This document shows, one piece after another, positions 28,996-37,050 of a stretch of DNA of 64,000 nucleotides. Made by a program: the position numbers and the translations under genes. How positions within the stretch are numbered: the first letter of the stretch is position 1; each line of letters begins with the position of its first letter. The notes below the pieces were generated by a model, which was given only the letters and a program-made list of their open reading frames with translations, was not told the DNA's origin and made no database searches. The stretch lies in contig CABUAW010000004.1 of the NCBI GenBank assembly GCA_902489645.1, forward strand, positions 1 through 64,000, written 5' to 3'. The DNA is from an uncultured Lachnospiraceae bacterium (GTDB lineage: Bacteria > Bacillota > Clostridia > Lachnospirales > Lachnospiraceae).

Positions 28996-30009
28996 TTACT
29001 TTGCGAGATAATGGGCCACAAGAACTCCTGACCTGAAATGAGATTCCAAGCTGACTAGCATTACCGCTGTACGGTCATAGGAGATAGATAACCCCTGCTT
29101 GAGCAGTTGTTGTCTGTGAGAACCACGACAATAATAAGGTTTATCTAAATCCTCTTTTAATTCCTTACCACGTGCCGCGAAAGTATCACGAACAATGCGC
29201 TGATATTCCTCTCGCTTCTCAGGATGTTTTTGCATATCCTCTACATATCGCTGATAACGTGTCTGAAAGGCTTCTGCTCTGGTCTGGTGAAAATCGGCAT
29301 CATTTGCAAAAAGCTGACGGTCAAAAACATAATCATTAGGCTCTTTTCCGTTAATCAGTTCTCGGATTAAGCTAATTTCCTGTTCATTGCGGAAAATAGT
29401 AGTATTATGTTTGCCGCCTTTTCCGATTGTGTCCATTTGTATTTCATTCCCTCTGTCACGGAAAGAACTAACTCGCAGCTTTTCCAATTCTTTTCTGCGC
29501 AGAGCAAGAACACGATTGGCTTTCAAAGCTTCACCAGCTCTTTCCTCATTTATTTTATCGTGCTGACGTTCTTCTCTGCTCCTTGTAATATCTGCCAGCC
29601 TTCTTTGAGGAATCGTGAAATCTTGCATTTTTAAATGAAATGTTTTGCAGAGAGCCGCACATGTAGTATGTACCGAGTAGGCGGATAAGCCACGATCACG
29701 CTGATAATCGAGATATTCCTGAATATGCTCTTTAGCTTCATCCATGGTGCATTTCTTGAATCCGTTGTCGGCCAAATAGTCAGCAAAGCGATTTACTTCA
29801 TATTGGTAAACACGCATAGTTCCAAAAGAATAGATGTGGTCAGCAGTATAATCTACAGACATATATTCCTCACGTGTTGCACCCTGATTTTTTAATTGTT
29901 GACGTTCCTGATAAGTACGCACCTGATCGTCATGTTTGCTATGTCCATAATATTCCTGTGCGTTCAGTGCTGCTTTCATTTGAAATCTAATATTTTGTAC
30001 ACGAGCCAT
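28996..30009 (-). CDS. Divergent tyrosine recombinase/integrase-like protein
   Basis: This 337-residue protein has the layout of a tyrosine recombinase: a SAM-like core-binding domain (about 55-130) and a catalytic domain. Candidate active residues are Arg171 (LALRRKEL), Lys200 (GKGGKHN), Arg295, His324 (LESHFRSG) and Tyr334 (AHYLAK). The usual His before the second Arg appears to be Tyr292. ATG 30009 follows AAAGGGGG; the frame stays open to an ATG at 30129 with a weaker site and could add 40 residues. Its role may be excision, resolution or DNA inversion. It is not adjacent to the integrase at the other end. Confidence 0.65.
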   Translation of the reverse strand: MARVQNIRFQMKAALNAQEYYGHSKHDDQVRTYQERQQLKNQGATREEYMSVDYTADHIYSFGTMRVYQYEVNRFADYLADNGFKKCTMDEAKEHIQEYLDYQRDRGLSAYSVHTTCAALCKTFHLKMQDFTIPQRRLADITRSREERQHDKINEERAGEALKANRVLALRRKELEKLRVSSFRDRGNEIQMDTIGKGGKHNTTIFRNEQEISLIRELINGKEPNDYVFDRQLFANDADFHQTRAEAFQTRYQRYVEDMQKHPEKREEYQRIVRDTFAARGKELKEDLDKPYYCRGSHRQQLLKQGLSISYDRTAVMLVSLESHFRSGVLVAHYLAK

Positions 30010-30137
30010 TGTATTGCCCCCTTTCATATGTTGTGTTTTTTTAGAGCGTCCTGCTCCCCATATGTTTAGTCTGGCGATCGGCTTTGTTCCAAGCACTAAG
30101 CCTAAAGCATGGGTAATCATTTTTGCCATAATGAAAA

Positions 30138-30190
30138 CCTTTGATACAAGGCGTTAAGTGGTTATACCTCTCGGTATAACCTTTAACGCC
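30138..30190. promoter_or_regulatory. Operator-like site and large dyad between ardC-like and recombinase genes
   Basis: CCTTTGATACAAGG (30138-30151) resembles the element's GTTTTGATACAAAAC operator. Overlapping it is a dyad: GGCGTTAA (30150) and GGTTATACC (30160-30168), TCTC loop, GGTATAACC (30173-30181), TTAACGCC (30183-30190). No T run follows on either strand, so it is probably not a simple terminator. Confidence 0.6.
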
Positions 30191-30220
30191 GCCGATCCTT
30201 AGTGTTGTCATGTGCTGCAG

Positions 30221-31123
30221 CTACATATCAATCACTTTCAGATCGGTTGAATTGGTTACCCAATTCAAAATGTCACGTGAAGTTTTTTCAATTCGGTCAA
30301 CCGATTTCAGCAATTCACGTGTTGTTCTGCTTTGCGACCATGTAGCCAGATAGCCTGCTGAATAGCAGATAGTCTGACTAAATCCTAATGCAGAACATAC
30401 AAGGAAACTGGCAGCTTCGGCTTCAATCTCTTTGATAGCTCGCTCCATTTCCTTTGTATCTTCCTTTGCGTGCAAGATAGAGTGCGCACGCTCATGGCAG
30501 ATACAACGGAATGTCTGTAAATCCGACATTCCCTCTTTAATATGGATTTCTCCGCTAACAAGCGAAAAGAATCCATTTGCACTGCCGCCAGCAAGCTCAG
30601 GATCATACATGATTTTATGATCGGAATCCATTAGCTGTTGGATAGCCTGCTGCAATTCTTCTGAATTGTCTGCTGGTACATCAACAAGTGTTTTCAGCTT
30701 CCCGTCACATTGAGATATGTCAAAAACATTTCCAAGTCGGAAACGCAATCCCTCATATGTTACGGTTTCTGTTTTTGGTATTCCCTCTGCTGACAGTATT
30801 GTTTTCCCCGATTCATCGGTACAGGCTTTTTCTTTACTGAACCTATAAGGAATCGGACAAAGAATCTTTATTGCTTTTTCACCTTTCCGAACCTGCATTT
30901 TGAGGTTACGCCAAGTCTGATAGCTGGCAAGCCTGCTGATATTCGGATTCTGTGAAAAGGCTAATAAAATGTTATTAAAACTGTAATTATGGAATTTACT
31001 AAGCATAATGAGATAGTCTTGAAAGCGACCGCTTTCAAACATTTCTCGGACAGCTTTTTCCAGTTGCTCCATAGCAGCGTCAAGCTGCTCTTTCCGTACA
31101 GTGGCAGATTTTTGGGATTTCAT
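30221..31123 (-). CDS. ArdC-like antirestriction / zinc metallopeptidase-domain protein
   Basis: This 300-residue protein has an ArdC-type ssDNA-binding N-terminal domain (FHNYSFNNILLAFSQNP...YQTWRNLKMQVRKGEKAI) and a C-terminal metallopeptidase motif HERAH with a downstream Glu-rich helix (EIEAEAASF). ArdC proteins on mobile elements protect incoming DNA from restriction. ATG 31123 follows GCGAGGA. The frame runs open upstream to 31171 but that part lies in the leader and has no ribosome site. The gene has a long leader with its own terminator-like hairpin (31184-31217), suggesting attenuation. Confidence 0.8.
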   Translation of the reverse strand: MKSQKSATVRKEQLDAAMEQLEKAVREMFESGRFQDYLIMLSKFHNYSFNNILLAFSQNPNISRLASYQTWRNLKMQVRKGEKAIKILCPIPYRFSKEKACTDESGKTILSAEGIPKTETVTYEGLRFRLGNVFDISQCDGKLKTLVDVPADNSEELQQAIQQLMDSDHKIMYDPELAGGSANGFFSLVSGEIHIKEGMSDLQTFRCICHERAHSILHAKEDTKEMERAIKEIEAEAASFLVCSALGFSQTICYSAGYLATWSQSRTTRELLKSVDRIEKTSRDILNWVTNSTDLKVIDM

Positions 31124-31183
31124 AATTATTTCCTCGCTTTCGTTATATTGTTGTTCACATGGAACATTCAATCTGAATTTTTA

Positions 31184-31217
31184 CAAAAAAAGAGCAATAA
31201 CCAACTGGCTAATGCTC
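31184..31217 (-). terminator. Terminator or attenuator just upstream of the ArdC-like gene
   Basis: On the minus strand GAGCATTAGCC pairs with GGTTATTGCTC (one mismatch, one G-U) and is followed by seven T, about 60 bases before the start codon. A promoter lies further upstream at 31321-31350, so this hairpin is inside the leader. Confidence 0.7.
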
Positions 31218-31320
31218 TAAACTTAAGGGTACAATGTACCGCCTGTATTTTGTTAATAGATAAACTTAAAAAACCTGACTTATGTCTGTGAAAACAGAAC
31301 CATATATTGCTTACAATTAT

Positions 31321-31350
31321 ATTATATCAAATTTGACCTTTACAGATCAA
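31321..31350 (-). promoter_or_regulatory. Probable promoter of the ArdC-like gene
   Basis: Minus strand -35 TTGATC (31345-31350) and -10 TATAAT (31321-31326), 18-base spacing. The leader to the start codon is about 190 bases and contains a palindrome GGTACAATGTACC (31228-31240) plus the attenuator-like hairpin. Confidence 0.55.
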
Positions 31351-31361
31351 CAGAGCGGAAA

Positions 31362-31394
31362 AGCACCACTAATCAGCATTTGAGTAGTGGTGCT
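31362..31394 (-). terminator. Hairpin after the element lipoprotein gene
   Basis: A perfect 10-bp stem (AGCACCACTA with TAGTGGTGCT), 42 bases past the lipoprotein stop on the minus strand, with only TTTT after it. Probable terminator. Confidence 0.6.
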
Positions 31395-31435
31395 CGGAAA
31401 ATCATTTAACGCAACAGATTTTGCGTTTACCAGTA

Positions 31436-32557
31436 TCAATTCAGACTGGAAATTGCAGCTTCCATATCCGTCTGCGTTTCGTAGAGCGCACCTGGGGCAA
31501 TATACATATCATCCGTAACCAGTTCCCCATTTGCATTTACGATTAAATCATAAACCAGAAAATATCCTGCTGCCCCTGTAAATGTCTTACTGATTTTGTT
31601 TTCATAAAAGTCTATACCCCACCAGTAGAATTTCGCATCATTAATGTCTACCTGAAACGCAATTACTGAAGCATTGGTGTATCTGTCATAAGCGGTATCT
31701 GAAAAAGTAAGCTCGCTGTAAGAAGCCTCTGCTTCAGATGATAAGGAAATACAGTTTCCATCTGCATAAAAATCGAACCACTCCTGAGAAATCTTTTGCG
31801 TAAAGAGTTCCGACATCTTGTTTTCCAATAATGCCCTGTCTGATTCATTTAATTCCGAAAGGGATGTAACATAGCTGTCAAGACCTTCCACCGTAATCGT
31901 TTTCTGTGTCTCTTTTAATACATATCCCATACTTTCGCCCTGCTCAGAAATTGATGCGGTAACGGTTATGGTATCTCCATTTTTGAGATTGCCCTCACTA
32001 TCGGTTGTATATGTAACATAATACTGCGGATTGCTTTCCGAACAATGGTTTTCAATACTGAGGTATGCTTCAGGTGCAATTCCCTGATAGTTAAGGAAAA
32101 TACCATTTTCTGTATCAAACACGCCGCTGTCAAATGCGTCCACTTCTACAGGCTCCATCAGTCCAGATACTTCAAATTTAGCGGAATCTCCACTTACCTT
32201 GATTTTCTTTTCCTTTGCAATATCGTTGTCATAAGATACGGTAACCGTCACCTTGTCTCCGTTAGAAAGTCCCTCTTCTATATCAAGCTGATAGTTCACC
32301 GTCACTTCAAATGCCGTAATATCCGCCAGCTTTTCCAGCTCTTCCTGAGATATGTTTCCGTCATCATCTCCAACCAAATCCTGTTCCAATGTTACCCAGT
32401 CCACACTGATAGCAGCCGTTCCGTTCCCGTCCACTCCTGTATAGTTCACAGTGACATAATCCATGAGATTTATGGAAGAGGAAGAACCGCATCCCACTAA
32501 TAATCCCATACTCATAATTCCAATAAGTATTAGCCCAAATAATTTTTTCATCATCAT
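31436..32557 (-). CDS. Element-encoded lipoprotein with two beta-rich repeats, function unknown
   Basis: This 373-residue protein has a lipoprotein signal (MKKLFG...GLLVGC) and an extracellular body. Two related segments (GDKVTVTVSYD...FEVSGL and GDTITVTASIS...ITVEGL) suggest tandem Ig-like or beta-sandwich repeats; GDDDGNISQEEL looks like a degenerate calcium loop. The gene starts with three ATG codons in a row; the second or third fits the AAGGAGA site better. It follows a coiled-coil membrane gene and the sigma-fusion gene on the same strand, so the three may make one surface-signalling unit. I do not recognise the family. Confidence 0.75.
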   Translation of the reverse strand: MMMKKLFGLILIGIMSMGLLVGCGSSSSINLMDYVTVNYTGVDGNGTAAISVDWVTLEQDLVGDDDGNISQEELEKLADITAFEVTVNYQLDIEEGLSNGDKVTVTVSYDNDIAKEKKIKVSGDSAKFEVSGLMEPVEVDAFDSGVFDTENGIFLNYQGIAPEAYLSIENHCSESNPQYYVTYTTDSEGNLKNGDTITVTASISEQGESMGYVLKETQKTITVEGLDSYVTSLSELNESDRALLENKMSELFTQKISQEWFDFYADGNCISLSSEAEASYSELTFSDTAYDRYTNASVIAFQVDINDAKFYWWGIDFYENKISKTFTGAAGYFLVYDLIVNANGELVTDDMYIAPGALYETQTDMEAAISSLN

Positions 32558-32575
32558 ATTCTCCTTTTCTGTTTA

Positions 32576-33232
32576 TTAAATCCGACTGGCAATATTGAAA
32601 ATCGTATTTGTTACATTTGCTGCTGCCGAAATTTTGCTGCTGGTCTTAATGCTTGCCAGATGTGCGGTCTGCTGTTGCTGCTGAGCGATCATTTGTGCAT
32701 TGGCTTCTTCAATCTTCCAACGGTGAAGCTGTTCTTCAAATTTATCAATCGCTTCTCCTAACGTATTTGCCCTCTTAGCCTGAATTACTTTCATAAGATA
32801 TTCCGTAGCCATTGGATACCAGTAATCAACAGGCAGAAACGCCAGTTCCTCAACATGATCGTCAAAAATCTGCTGTGCATATCCCTTTTCTTTCTCAATC
32901 TGTGCCTGTAATTTAGCTATTTCAGAATTGACTGATTCCTGTTCCTTTTTATAACGGGTACTTCCAACACGATAACCAAGATAAATGGAACCGATACTGA
33001 AAACAGCCGATATAACCGTTCCGACCACTGGAATCCCCACAAAAACCCGACCGATAAAGCTCCCAATAGCCCAGATCACCACACCGACAATGATCCATTT
33101 TGTTTTTGCCTTTTTTATGGATTCTGCCAGAGTGTTTCCCTGCTGCTCCAACTGTGCCGCTTTTACATAATGCGTGTTTGCCTGTTTGCAGATTTTATCT
33201 GCCGTAGTAAGTGCCTGTAGTAGTTCGTTCAT
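32576..33232 (-). CDS. Coiled-coil protein with two membrane helices, function unknown
   Basis: This 218-residue protein has an N-terminal helical region, two adjacent hydrophobic helices (about residues 45-90, KWIIVGVVIWAIGSFIGR and VVGTVISAVFSIGSIYLGY) and a long charged coiled-coil (about 95-190) ending in a Gln-rich stretch. Starts at 33232 behind AAAAGGAGAG. It lies 18 bases upstream of the lipoprotein gene and downstream of the sigma-fusion gene. No family assignment is possible by eye. Confidence 0.7.
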   Translation of the reverse strand: MNELLQALTTADKICKQANTHYVKAAQLEQQGNTLAESIKKAKTKWIIVGVVIWAIGSFIGRVFVGIPVVGTVISAVFSIGSIYLGYRVGSTRYKKEQESVNSEIAKLQAQIEKEKGYAQQIFDDHVEELAFLPVDYWYPMATEYLMKVIQAKRANTLGEAIDKFEEQLHRWKIEEANAQMIAQQQQQTAHLASIKTSSKISAAANVTNTIFNIASRI

Positions 33233-33311
33233 AGATAAACTCTCCTTTTCCTTTGTTTTCTATCTCCCAGACGATTGAAAAATCGTTTTGGTTTTATGGT
33301 TTTGAAAAAAA

Positions 33312-35270
33312 TTATTTTTTCTGATAAGTTTCCTCCAGCTCTGGGAGCACTCCTCCTGTTGCAAGTGTCAGCGAGCTATCGTCATTCAAGTGAAAACTAT
33401 CAGATAATTGATTACCCCCACATTCCCAACTGCAAATCAGATAATTACCTGATTCAATACTCCAATCTGTATATGTATGAACACTTCTTCCCAGCACAAC
33501 ATCATCCCCGATTTCTGCTTTTAATGTTCCATTTTCCATATACAGAGTTAAGTCAATCGCTCCATTCGCTGAATAAGAACCCAAATACCGCTCTAACTCA
33601 TTTTCTTCCATAAAGGCATTTTCTGGTGTTCCAGCGCTATTCTCATCTCTTTTATATTCTCCTGCGAGGGGAGCATTAAGCCTTTCCTGAAACGCTTTAC
33701 TCATAACCAGATTTACCGTATTTTCATCCACTGACTGAATTTTCACTATTTCTGTTTTTGTAGTTCCATTCCAGTCAATTGTTAAACTAACATGAAGCTC
33801 TCCATTTTCATAGGTTGCCGCATCATCAATGATTGTATTAACTCCGCTGTTCCGTTGATCCAAAAGCAAAACATCTGCGGTCTGATTGCGAGAAACGTTT
33901 ATTACTAAAATTTGCTGCCCCTTTAAAAATCTTCCGTTAAAATTTTCAATACCTTTAGAAGCAATGTCCTGTGTAACGCTTTCTGTCTCTTCGTCCATTA
34001 CGAGGTATGTACCAGAAATCACATGTCCTGACTTAGCTTCAAAATGCGGATCTGTACTCAGCTCTAAAGAACCATTATTCTTGTCAATAGTGATTTTAGT
34101 TTCATCCGTTGGATAAGCGGCCAGCAACTCATTTTCCAAAGCAGCTTCATATTCTACATTCCAATCAGAAAAAGAATCGCTGAGCATAATAGTTGCTTTT
34201 GCATTATCTATTGGAACAACGTGCAAGATAATCCCATTAGAAGAACACTCATATACTCCTGCAAAATCGTAGGTTTCATATAAGACGTCTTCTTCATCCT
34301 CGGATGTGAATTGCACTGATTCGGAAACAATAACATCTTCTTTTTTATCCTGTGCATTATTTCGTGTAGCTACTGCTGCAATACCGCCGCCAACAACTGC
34401 TACTGTTAAAATGGCGATAATCGCCTTTGCTGCAACGCTTTTTCCAACCAATCCAGCAACAGCCTTTGAACCTGTTTCAGCCGCAACTGTACCCCCAGCC
34501 ATAGCAGATGTATGGACACATTCTTTTTCTATTGCCCAAAGCACGCTGTCTGACGGAATCTCCGCGGCCTGAACATCCATGTTTCTGAACAAAAGCAACA
34601 AGAACGGTATCGGGGCAAGGCCATAGAGTTTTGTTCCTTTCTTTTCCAGTTCCCGAACCTGTACTTCTATCTTTTTACGTCCATAATTCAAGCGGCTTTT
34701 CACAGTATTTTCAGAACAACCGACAATCTCTGCAATTTCCTTTACACTCATTTGTTCATAATAAAACATACCGATCACAAGACGCTGTTCCTCGCTTAAG
34801 GTATCAAGAATCTCGTTGACAAGCCGAGCAGTTTCCTGCTGTTCAATCACTTGTTCGGGCAGATTTTGAACTCTGGTATCTTCAAACTCTAATTCTTCGC
34901 CGCTATCCTCGTCTGCCAGTTCTGAAAAGAGAACAGGCTTTTTTCTTTTCAGCCAATCTTTTGTTTTATTAGCTGCAATCCGTTTCATCCATGCCCGATA
35001 ATTTTCAGGTTTATCCAACTGTTCCAGACTTTGAAACCCTTTAATATAGGAATCCTGAAGAATATCCAGCACAGTATCTTCATCTTTAACCATAGCCTTT
35101 ATCGTGTGATACACATTATTATAGGTACGGTTATAAAGTTCCGTGATTACCTCCTGATCTCCGTTTATCGCCTTTTGAATCATGTCATGTGTAAACACCT
35201 GTGATGTTCCACAATAGGGGCAAAAATTTACTGTATCATTTATATTTCTTCCACATTGAAAACATTTCAT
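33312..35270 (-). CDS. Membrane-anchored ECF sigma factor fusion (zinc ribbon, sigma2-sigma4, TM, ectodomain)
   Basis: This 652-residue protein carries a zinc ribbon (residues 3-20, CFQC...CPYC), ECF sigma region 2 (about 30-110) and region 4 (about 150-205, helix-turn-helix SVKEIAEIVGCSENTVKSRL). After these come a hydrophobic patch (219-230), a clear membrane helix (280-302) and an external C-terminal region of ~350 residues of unknown fold. The layout suggests a sigma factor held at the membrane and controlled by its own external part, perhaps by proteolysis. The start at 35270 follows GGGGAGGAAGGAG. It probably heads a unit with the coiled-coil and lipoprotein genes. Confidence 0.8.
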   Translation of the reverse strand: MKCFQCGRNINDTVNFCPYCGTSQVFTHDMIQKAINGDQEVITELYNRTYNNVYHTIKAMVKDEDTVLDILQDSYIKGFQSLEQLDKPENYRAWMKRIAANKTKDWLKRKKPVLFSELADEDSGEELEFEDTRVQNLPEQVIEQQETARLVNEILDTLSEEQRLVIGMFYYEQMSVKEIAEIVGCSENTVKSRLNYGRKKIEVQVRELEKKGTKLYGLAPIPFLLLLFRNMDVQAAEIPSDSVLWAIEKECVHTSAMAGGTVAAETGSKAVAGLVGKSVAAKAIIAILTVAVVGGGIAAVATRNNAQDKKEDVIVSESVQFTSEDEEDVLYETYDFAGVYECSSNGIILHVVPIDNAKATIMLSDSFSDWNVEYEAALENELLAAYPTDETKITIDKNNGSLELSTDPHFEAKSGHVISGTYLVMDEETESVTQDIASKGIENFNGRFLKGQQILVINVSRNQTADVLLLDQRNSGVNTIIDDAATYENGELHVSLTIDWNGTTKTEIVKIQSVDENTVNLVMSKAFQERLNAPLAGEYKRDENSAGTPENAFMEENELERYLGSYSANGAIDLTLYMENGTLKAEIGDDVVLGRSVHTYTDWSIESGNYLICSWECGGNQLSDSFHLNDDSSLTLATGGVLPELEETYQKK

Positions 35271-35290
35271 AGCTCCTTCCTCCCCGACAT

Positions 35291-35422
35291 TTATTCATCC
35301 ATTGTGTATTGGACTAAAATTTCTAAAATTCTTTGCAATAGCTCTTCGGCAATCTCAGGAGATAATTGTTGTTGCTCTACGAGCCTTTGAAAAAGTTCTA
35401 TAAAAGCACTTTCTTCATACAT
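35291..35422 (-). CDS. Small 43-residue protein upstream of the sigma-fusion gene
   Basis: Short open frame on the minus strand encoding an acidic, helix-forming peptide (MYEESAFIELFQRLVEQQQ...ending QYTMDE). It has a strong ribosome site (GAGGTGG, 8 bases before ATG 35422) and ends 21 bases before the sigma-fusion start, so the two would be co-translated. Too short for a family call; it could be an anti-sigma peptide or a leader for coupling. Confidence 0.6.
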   Translation of the reverse strand: MYEESAFIELFQRLVEQQQLSPEIAEELLQRILEILVQYTMDE

Positions 35423-35592
35423 ACCTACCACCTCTTTCTATTTCCTTGACGATTTCATTCGGCAATAGGTTTTACTGAAATTTGTATTTTTTATGTGTTT
35501 AAAATCACATTATGGTGCATACGCTATTAAATGATAGCATAAAATGCCGTAAAATAACAGTGGCAAAATAAAAAAAAGAAAGGGGGAGGCTT

Positions 35593-35940
35593 ATGACGAA
35601 TGATGTAAACTATCTACAGTTGGGAAAACGCATCAAAAAATACCGAATTAAGACACATTTAACCCAAGAACAGCTTTCCGACAAAATTGACGTTGCAACT
35701 TCAACAATCGCCCATGCTGAAAGCGGTACAAGCAAGCCAAGTTTACCCCTATTGATAAAAGTTGCCAATGCACTAAATGTTTCCCTTGATCAGTTACTTT
35801 GTGATAGTCTCCCTGTGGCGGAAACCTATATTGAAAAAGATATAGCCGATCTGCTTTCGGATTGCTCCCTTTCGGAGAAACAAATTATCAGAGATATTAT
35901 CGCTGTCACCAAAGAAACGCTCCGAAAACACAAGGAGTAG
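35593..35940 (+). CDS. Xre-family DNA-binding regulator
   Basis: This 115-residue repressor-type protein has an N-terminal helix-turn-helix (about residues 10-65, LTQEQLSDKIDVATSTIAHAESG) and a short C-terminal helical part. It is read away from the sigma-fusion unit. Xre proteins on integrative elements usually control integrase and regulatory genes, so it is the best candidate to bind the repeated TATCAAAAC/GATACAAAA sites, although none lie at its own promoter. The start at 35593 follows AAAGGGGGAGG. Confidence 0.85.
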   Translation: MTNDVNYLQLGKRIKKYRIKTHLTQEQLSDKIDVATSTIAHAESGTSKPSLPLLIKVANALNVSLDQLLCDSLPVAETYIEKDIADLLSDCSLSEKQIIRDIIAVTKETLRKHKE

Positions 35941-35943
35941 AGC

Positions 35944-35977
35944 AGAGAGCCTATGTATCAGCCACAGGCTCTCTTTT
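35944..35977 (+). terminator. Terminator after the Xre gene
   Basis: A 9-bp stem (AGAGAGCCT with AGGCTCTCT) and a 13-base loop are followed by TTT and, after CAA, five more T. Confidence 0.75.
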
Positions 35978-35989
35978 CAATTTTTAGAA

Positions 35990-36616
35990 TCAAAAGTTAC
36001 AGGAAGCAACATAGACGTATGAATTGTCATTGGTACATTCTTTTACCATTTGGGGATAATTCTCTTTCCACTCAGCATATGCTTCATCTTCCATGAACAT
36101 CTTACCTTTCCATGTGTCGCTTTCCCAATCATAAAACAATTCTGCATAAAAATCTTCATCCAGAGTAAAGCTCCAATCTGACACTTTGCATTTTGAAACA
36201 GGTTTTCCCTCTTTTGTTATGAGTTTGCACCAATCTTTATCAAATGTACAAAAGCTAAAAAGTCCATTTTTATAATTTTTATTACAATATACATTATTGT
36301 TTTCCACGCGATAATCTCCATGACCAGTAATTTCAATCCAACTTGCAATATCATCATTTTCTAAAGCTGCTATTACTTTTTTTTCATATTCCACCCCGTG
36401 GACAGGCTCTTCTCCTTTTTCTAATAATCTTGCAAGGTTCTCTTTTAGGGAATTGAGGAGCCTTTTATGATACTGAAAATCAGCTCTAAAAGCGCTTACA
36501 TCCTCATATAAAAATTCAGGTACGGAAAATTCAAAACAATATTTTTCCATTCTCTCATTCAGCATATCCCTTGTTAAATTTTCATTATTTGTAACAATCG
36601 TAAATTCAGTCCACAT
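35990..36616 (-). CDS. Hypothetical element protein
   Basis: This 208-residue soluble acidic protein is of unknown function. It is rich in aromatic and charged residues, with no signal peptide or membrane helix. The start at 36616 follows AAAGGAGG, and the gene lies directly behind promoter P2, one of the element promoters with the shared operator, so it belongs to the element's regulated set. It converges with the Xre gene. No family recognised. Confidence 0.65.
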   Translation of the reverse strand: MWTEFTIVTNNENLTRDMLNERMEKYCFEFSVPEFLYEDVSAFRADFQYHKRLLNSLKENLARLLEKGEEPVHGVEYEKKVIAALENDDIASWIEITGHGDYRVENNNVYCNKNYKNGLFSFCTFDKDWCKLITKEGKPVSKCKVSDWSFTLDEDFYAELFYDWESDTWKGKMFMEDEAYAEWKENYPQMVKECTNDNSYVYVASCNF

Positions 36617-36632
36617 ATTTACATCCTCCTTT

Positions 36633-36710
36633 ATTTTGATATTTTTTGTTTGTTTTGTATCATAATTAGATTATAGCACATATTCGCTATCTGTCAATAG
36701 TTTTGATACA
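36633..36710 (-). promoter_or_regulatory. Element promoter P2 with operator half-sites
   Basis: Minus strand: -35 TTGACA (36692-36697), 16-base spacer ending TGTGC, -10 TATAAT (36670-36675). Half-sites flank it: TATCAAAAC just upstream (36700-36708), GATACAAAA after the -10 (36654-36662) and another TATCAAAA near 36634-36641. It drives the gene at 35990-36616. Confidence 0.75.
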
Positions 36711-36743
36711 ATTTTGTTAAAAAATATCAAAATATATTATGGA

Positions 36744-37034
36744 CTATGCTTCTACTGAAAGATCACTCAGAAAACGTCTTAATGGAAGAAACTTCGCTTC
36801 ATCCAGTAATTCATCATGCCCTGAATCCAGAATTGCTTCAAAGGCTATATAATCAGACACGGTATACGCCTTATAATGTGTCTCATCACTGTCTATCAGA
36901 ACATATTCTTCCGTCTTTAATTTTGTAATCCCTCTATGGCAATTCATTAACTCCATTCTTTCATTATCCAAAATATTATTATAAGTAACAATCCCAACGA
37001 TGCGATTGAGTTCATTATAAACATATAGCTTCAT
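36744..37034 (-). CDS. Small hypothetical element protein
   Basis: This 96-residue soluble protein of unknown family starts MKLYVYNELNRIVGIV and may form a small alpha/beta fold. The start at 37034 follows AAAGGAG. It lies 16 bases downstream of the replication-like gene on the same strand and is probably co-transcribed with it. Confidence 0.6.
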   Translation of the reverse strand: MKLYVYNELNRIVGIVTYNNILDNERMELMNCHRGITKLKTEEYVLIDSDETHYKAYTVSDYIAFEAILDSGHDELLDEAKFLPLRRFLSDLSVEA

Positions 37035-37050
37035 TATATTTATCTCCTTT

